Positions 60,697 to 64,000 of a DNA stretch of 64,000 nucleotides are shown here, piece after piece. The notes beneath the pieces are model-generated. The model made no database searches, had not been told where the DNA came from, and saw nothing but the letters and a program-made list of their open reading frames with translations. The DNA is taken from the NCBI RefSeq assembly GCF_037201975.1, contig NZ_CP147520.1, positions 7,130,001-7,194,000 on the forward strand, written 5' to 3'. The translations under genes and the position numbers were made by a program. Numbering within the stretch: the stretch's first letter is position 1; every line of letters begins with the position of its first letter. This stretch comes from Streptomyces sp. TG1A-60 (GTDB lineage: Bacteria; Actinomycetota; Actinomycetes; Streptomycetales; Streptomycetaceae).

Positions 60697-61683
60697 GTGC
60701 TGGAGGTCCCGCTCTGGTTGTGGGTGGCGTTCGCCGCGACGGTGGTGGTGTCGCTGGCGGTGGACCTGCTGGCCCACCGTGCCGCACACGTCATCGGTTT
60801 CAAGGAGGCTGCCGCCTGGAGCGCACTGTGGGTGGGACTCGCTCTGCTCTTCGGCGCGGTCGTCTTCGTCGTCCTCGGCCCGACGGCCGGCACCGAATAC
60901 ACCACTGCGTGGCTGCTGGAGAAGAGCCTGTCGGTGGACAACCTCTTCGTCTTCGCCGTGATCTTCGCCTACTTCAGGGTACCTCGCGCCTACCAGCACC
61001 GCGTGCTGTTCTTCGGTGTGATGGGCGCCCTGGTCTTTCGCGGGATCTTCCTCACCCTCGGCGTCGCCGTGGTCAGCCGCTTCACCGCCGTCCTGTTCGC
61101 CTTCGCGGCAGTTCTCTTCTACAGCACCTACAAGCTCCTCAAAGGTGACGAGGAGGGCTTCGATCCCGGGAAGAGCTTCGCCCTGCGCCTGCTCCGCAAG
61201 GCCATCCCGGTTCGTGACGAGTACGCGGGGACGAAGTTCTTCGTCAAGGAAGCCGGCAAGCGCGTCGCCACCCCGCTTCTCGCGGTGATCGCCGCGGTCG
61301 AGGCGGCCGACCTGGTCTTCGCCGTCGACAGCGTCCCCGCCGTGCTCGCCGTCAGCGACGACCTCTTCATCGTCTACACCAGCAACGCGTTCGCCATTCT
61401 GGGCCTGCGCGCCTTGTACTTCCTGCTCTCGGGCCTGCTGGACCGCTTCCACTACCTGAACATGGGCCTGGCGGTCATCCTCGGCTTCATCGGCGTCAAG
61501 CTGGTCTTCCAGGCGGCCCACAAGACCATCAGCACCAGCATCCCGGAAATTCCCTCGCAGATCAGTCTCGCGGTCATCGTCGTTGTTCTGGCCGCGTCCG
61601 TCGTCCTCAGTCTGCGGCGACCCGTCCCGCCCCAGCCGCCCCCCGCCGCTGAGGAACGCTCCGATCGCGCGAACGATGACTGA
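60697..61683 (+). CDS. TerC/Alx family membrane protein
   Basis: A 328-residue integral membrane protein with about nine helices. GTG 60697 behind GAGAGGG is preferred; the frame is open further upstream but lacks membrane character. Family signatures: EKSLSVDNLFVFAVIFAYF, GVMGALVFRGIFLTLGVAVV, AAVEAADLVFAVDSVPAVLA and FAILGLRALYFLLSGLLDRF. TerC/Alx proteins are linked to tellurite resistance, manganese export and metal loading of secreted proteins. The tail is short and Pro-rich. Its place beside metal-handling genes fits a manganese or divalent-metal role (inference). Confidence 0.92.
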   Translation: MLEVPLWLWVAFAATVVVSLAVDLLAHRAAHVIGFKEAAAWSALWVGLALLFGAVVFVVLGPTAGTEYTTAWLLEKSLSVDNLFVFAVIFAYFRVPRAYQHRVLFFGVMGALVFRGIFLTLGVAVVSRFTAVLFAFAAVLFYSTYKLLKGDEEGFDPGKSFALRLLRKAIPVRDEYAGTKFFVKEAGKRVATPLLAVIAAVEAADLVFAVDSVPAVLAVSDDLFIVYTSNAFAILGLRALYFLLSGLLDRFHYLNMGLAVILGFIGVKLVFQAAHKTISTSIPEIPSQISLAVIVVVLAASVVLSLRRPVPPQPPPAAEERSDRANDD

Positions 61684-61735
61684 GCACGTGCCTGTCCCCG
61701 CCCCCTTCTCCGAGCAGGCGACCTATCGTTGGAGA

Positions 61736-61939
61736 ATGACCAAACGCGAGCATGAGACCGGCCCTCAGGGGGCGCTTGTGTGCCCGGTCTGCAAGCGGCC
61801 TCTGAACATGACCGTCAAGAGACGGCACAAGACCCTGGGAGTCTTCGTGCCCGTGTGGGGCCCGGAGCCCTGTCGCAACCCCGACTGCCCGGAGTACCTG
61901 GAGGAGCCGGAGCCCGGCAACCACCCCCAGAAGCACTGA
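61736..61939 (+). CDS. small zinc-ribbon protein
   Basis: A 67-residue protein with two Cys pairs: LVCPVCKRPLNM and PEPCRNPDCPEYL, suited to one zinc ion. The centre is basic (TVKRRHKTLG) and the tail acidic and Pro-rich. TATCGT (61724-61729) ends six bases before ATG 61736, and only a GGAG one base from the ATG could act as ribosome site, so a leaderless start is likely. No family name is assigned; it may bind nucleic acid or a protein partner. Confidence 0.75.
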   Translation: MTKREHETGPQGALVCPVCKRPLNMTVKRRHKTLGVFVPVWGPEPCRNPDCPEYLEEPEPGNHPQKH

Positions 61940-61964
61940 CATCCCGTCCGGCACCGGACGGATG
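61940..61964 (+). terminator. hairpin terminator after the zinc-ribbon gene
   Basis: CATCCCGTCCGG (61940-61951) pairs with CCGGACGGATG (61954-61964) with one bulged base, directly after the stop codon. Confidence 0.6.
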
Positions 61965-62344
61965 CCGCTCCGGGCCGGTCGCCACGGTGCGGGGCCGGGC
62001 AGCGTCTCCTGCACCCTGGCCTTGAAGCCTGCCTGACCATGGAGCCTCGGTCGTGCAGCGCGGCCACGATCAGTAGCGGGTCGGACCATTCGGGCCAGTA
62101 CGTGGCGGTGCCCATCTCCATCAGGCCTTTCAGCGGCATCGCGGCGTCGCCGACCAGCGCGAGCGCCGGGCGGTCCGGGCGACGCGCCCGCCCGGGGGCG
62201 GCGAGCGGGACGCCTCCGCGTCGCCGCCCCCGGGTGCGCGCCGGAGAGCGGGCAGGAATCTGCCCGGTCGGTGCGGCTGGTCACCTCAGGCAATCAGTCA
62301 CTGCCTGGGGACCAGCTCGGCGAATCCGGCCCCCACACTCGGCC
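61965..62344 (-). other. gap with a possible coding remnant
   Basis: Between the zinc-ribbon terminator and the PRC-barrel gene, the minus strand near 62030-62170 reads ALALVGDAAMPLKGLMEMGT and continues ATYWPEWSDPLLIVAALHDR, which looks like protein, but no start, no full domain and no family could be recognised. The rest is unassigned. Confidence 0.25.
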
Positions 62345-62773
62345 TCACCAAGTCCGGTGGAGCGGCGGGTAACCGGGGTAGACATAGCCGGTGCCCCAGA
62401 ACGGCGCATAGCCGTAGTGATCGTAGACGCGGCCGTAATAGTTCGACTCCTCCACGAGATGGGGGTCGTACTCGGGGGCTTGTTCGACCTGCTCGCGGGA
62501 CCGGTCGATCTGGACCTCCTCGTCAGTGACCTGGGTGACGGCGTCAACGGGAATGAACGTTTTCTTCTCGCCGATGCCGAGGAACCCGCCATGCTCGACC
62601 AGGAGGAACCTGACCTTGTTCTCCTCCTGGTCGATGAGCAGGTCACCGACCTTCCCCAGCTCATCTCCCGTCCGGTTGACGACTTTCCGTCCGCGGACGT
62701 CCTCGTCGGCGGAAGCGACCTTCTGATCGGTCTCACTGATCTTCTTCAAGATGGGGATGTTGTCCGCTGTCAT
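62345..62773 (-). CDS. PRC-barrel domain protein
   Basis: A 142-residue soluble protein. ATG 62773 follows AAAGGA. The PRC barrel (about residues 20-90) reads EDVRGRKVVNRTGDELGKVG, LLIDQEENKVRFLLVEHGGF, then KTFIPVDAVTQVTDEEVQID. The C-terminal third is rich in Tyr and Pro (SNYYGRVYDHYGYAPFWGTG, YVYPGYPPLHRTW), likely unfolded or sticky. PRC-barrel proteins of this sort are associated with stress and with membrane or RNA-processing complexes; the role here is unknown. It is separated by 271 bases without a recognised gene from the mnh operon. Confidence 0.88.
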   Translation of the reverse strand: MTADNIPILKKISETDQKVASADEDVRGRKVVNRTGDELGKVGDLLIDQEENKVRFLLVEHGGFLGIGEKKTFIPVDAVTQVTDEEVQIDRSREQVEQAPEYDPHLVEESNYYGRVYDHYGYAPFWGTGYVYPGYPPLHRTW

Positions 62774-63044
62774 GTCGATACGGTCCTTTCGTGTTCCACT
62801 CCTGATGTGTGTGGCCGCCGGTGGTCCAGTGGCAGACAGGCCAGGCACGCCCGCCACCGGACCACCGCGGCTCCTGTCCTGAGTGCCCGCCGCGCTCGCC
62901 TCGATGCTCGGTGGGGGGCGCGGGTCCGCCGGAGGCCGACGAGAGCTGAGGGCTCAGGCCCGTCCGCGCCCGTCGGCAGGCCGTGACCGTCGGCTCCCGT
63001 GGCTTCCCGGCACTCCGCTCCGCGGCTCGTCTCTTCGCGTGTGG

Positions 63045-63437
63045 TCACCGGTCCGCGTCGTCTCGCGGTGGTGAACCGTCCGAAGCGTCCACGGGCGTGC
63101 CGTCCTGCGCGAGGCGGTCGGCGAGTTCGTCGCGCAGCAGCAGGCGGTGGTCGAGGGCATCGGTGCGATAGGCGCTGCGCCCGATGACCTGGCTGGTGAC
63201 AGGGGCGGTGAGCATCTGGAACAGGGCGACGAGCAGGAGCACCGGGGCATGACGCAGGGGCAGCTGTACGGCCGCTCCCACGAGGATGAGCAGCAGTCCG
63301 AGGGTCTGGGCCTTGGCAGCCGCGTGCAGACGGCTGCCGATGTCCGGGAAGCGGAGCAGACCCGCGGCGCCGAGCAGACAGAAGAGAGCGCCGGTCGGCA
63401 ACAGGACGGCGGTGATCACGTCACGTACGGCGGTCAT
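63045..63437 (-). CDS. mnhG: monovalent cation/H+ antiporter subunit G
   Basis: A 130-residue subunit of the Mrp/Mnh Na+/H+ antiporter complex in the cell membrane. Three helices: ITAVLLPTGALFCLLGAAGL, TLGLLLILVGAAVQLPL and VLLLVALFQMLTAPVTSQVI. The stretch LRFPDIGSRLHAAAKAQTLG is the MnhG signature. The ATG at 63437 overlaps the mnhF stop (ATGA). The last 45 residues are polar and cytoplasmic. It is the final gene of the operon. Confidence 0.93.
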   Translation of the reverse strand: MTAVRDVITAVLLPTGALFCLLGAAGLLRFPDIGSRLHAAAKAQTLGLLLILVGAAVQLPLRHAPVLLLVALFQMLTAPVTSQVIGRSAYRTDALDHRLLLRDELADRLAQDGTPVDASDGSPPRDDADR

Positions 63438-63700
63438 CGCATGCCTTCTCGTTTCTCGACCAGATGGGCCGCCGTCACCGTCCCGGTGAACGCCAGGAGA
63501 GCAAGGACGACGAGCACGGGCAGGGCCGTGGTGTCCTCCCGCAGTGCCATCGCCACGGCGGTCCCGGCGATGACCATCGTCACGAGGACGTCCAGCGCCA
63601 GGATGCGGTCGAGCGTGCGCGGGCCGCGCAGAAGGCGTACCAGCGTGAGCAGGCCGGCCGCTGCCACCACAGCCAGGGTGGCGTCGTACAGGACGGTCAT
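63434..63700 (-). CDS. mnhF: monovalent cation/H+ antiporter subunit F
   Basis: An 88-residue, three-helix subunit of the same complex. ATG 63700 is preferred (GGAGAGG upstream); residues before it are not family-like. Signature: RLLRGPRTLDRILALDVLVT, with helices YDATLAVVAAAGLLTLVRL and LPVLVVLALLAFTGTVTAAH. It lies between mnhE and mnhG; a 130-base gap to the end of mnhE is wider than usual in these operons. Confidence 0.93.
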   Translation of the reverse strand: MTVLYDATLAVVAAAGLLTLVRLLRGPRTLDRILALDVLVTMVIAGTAVAMALREDTTALPVLVVLALLAFTGTVTAAHLVEKREGMR

Positions 63701-63830
63701 GGTTGCGTGCCTCTCCATCGGGTGGGTGAGTTCTCCGCGGTGTCGGCTGGAGCAGCAGGGTGCGCCAGACGGGGCTCCCGGTCGGCCGATCGGGTTCCTT
63801 CCCTGACGTGTCGCCAGGTGCCGTCAGGCG

Positions 63831-64000
63831 TCACGTGTCCTCCGGGCGGCCCGGTACCGATCTGTTCCTCGCGGTGCGACCGCGGCCGACCGCTCGCACG
63901 ACCCTGCGCTCCACCGCCCGCACCTCGCTCTTGCGCCGGTCGATGTCGCGCTGGTCGCGGACGGGAAGGGCGTGGACGTACAGGCGTCGTCGACGCCGGT
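63831..64000 (-). CDS. mnhE: monovalent cation/H+ antiporter subunit E, C-terminal part
   Basis: The window ends inside this gene. The frame read leftward from the right edge gives RRLYVHALPVRDQRDIDRRK and EVRAVERRVVRAVGRG before a TGA at 63831-63833, matching the C-terminal MYVHxLxVRD region of MnhE. Helices and start are beyond 64000. The extra residues after GRG (TARNRSVPGRPEDT) make the tail slightly long. Confidence 0.75.
   Translation of the reverse strand, partial: RRRRRLYVHALPVRDQRDIDRRKSEVRAVERRVVRAVGRGRTARNRSVPGRPEDT

Noticed and set aside
961..63000. Further TTA codons suggested by TTA or TAA strings in other genes
   Set aside because: Those I checked in the TetR, GH30, cutinase, PKS, PucR, metallohydrolase, SpoIIE and PRC-barrel genes fall across codon boundaries (for example TAT TAC or TTT ACC) and are not leucine codons.
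1..64000. tRNA, rRNA or intact insertion sequence
   Set aside because: No CCA-ending cloverleaf, ribosomal segment or transposase with flanking inverted repeats was recognised by eye; a covariance-model search would be decisive.

Overview
The window looks like a piece of a Streptomyces-type actinomycete chromosome. The DNA is very GC-rich with strong third-position GC bias, GTG and TTG starts are common, and genes are often coupled by ATGA or GTGA overlaps. There is a CvnABCD conservon, a perfect CebR-type operator and two rare TTA (bldA-type) codons. No tRNA, rRNA, CRISPR array or intact transposon was recognised. All calls come from reading the sequence; no database search was run.

Left part (1-11 kb) is lipid and carbon catabolism plus housekeeping: the 3' end of peptide deformylase; a TetR regulator divergent from an acyl-CoA dehydrogenase with palindromes between them; succinate-semialdehyde dehydrogenase; a coupled ATP-dependent DNA ligase and NUDIX pair; an internally deleted flavoprotein beside an XRE-cupin regulator; and an operon of a quinone oxidoreductase and two acyl-CoA dehydrogenases. 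From 11 to 32 kb lies a polysaccharide-degradation region: an alginate-lyase-like protein with a sortase tail, a pectate lyase-pectinesterase fusion, a GH5 mannanase, a large GH30 protein and a cutinase. It is interrupted by an orphan sugar-binding lipoprotein, the conservon and a secreted M19-like metallohydrolase.

The most striking block is 31.8-42.7 kb on the minus strand. It carries an acyl-CoA carboxylase beta subunit, a fatty acyl-AMP ligase, a PKS with ACP-KS-AT-ACP-TE order, and an antigen-85-type serine esterase, followed by a PucR-type regulator and a cutinase. This is close to the gene set of the mycobacterial mycolate-condensation locus (accD4, pks13, fadD32, Rv3802c, fbp), yet Streptomyces do not make mycolic acids. 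It may build an alpha-branched beta-keto lipid that has not been described.

Right part (43-64 kb): an expansin-like protein, a DUF4142 protein, a cyclase, a GAF-SpoIIE phosphatase-kinase fusion, a ribose-type ABC transporter, then a metal-handling island. The island has a Zur-like box, a methyltransferase, a duplicated His-rich protein, two SmtB-type ArsR repressors, a P1B-4 metal ATPase and a ferredoxin-like protein. TerC, a zinc ribbon, a PRC-barrel protein and the end of an mnh (Mrp) antiporter operon follow.

Four otherwise intact genes (acyl-CoA dehydrogenase, PKS, SpoIIE protein, P1B-ATPase) are each broken by one missing base in or beside a G/C run. That pattern points to homopolymer under-calling in the assembly more than to gene decay.
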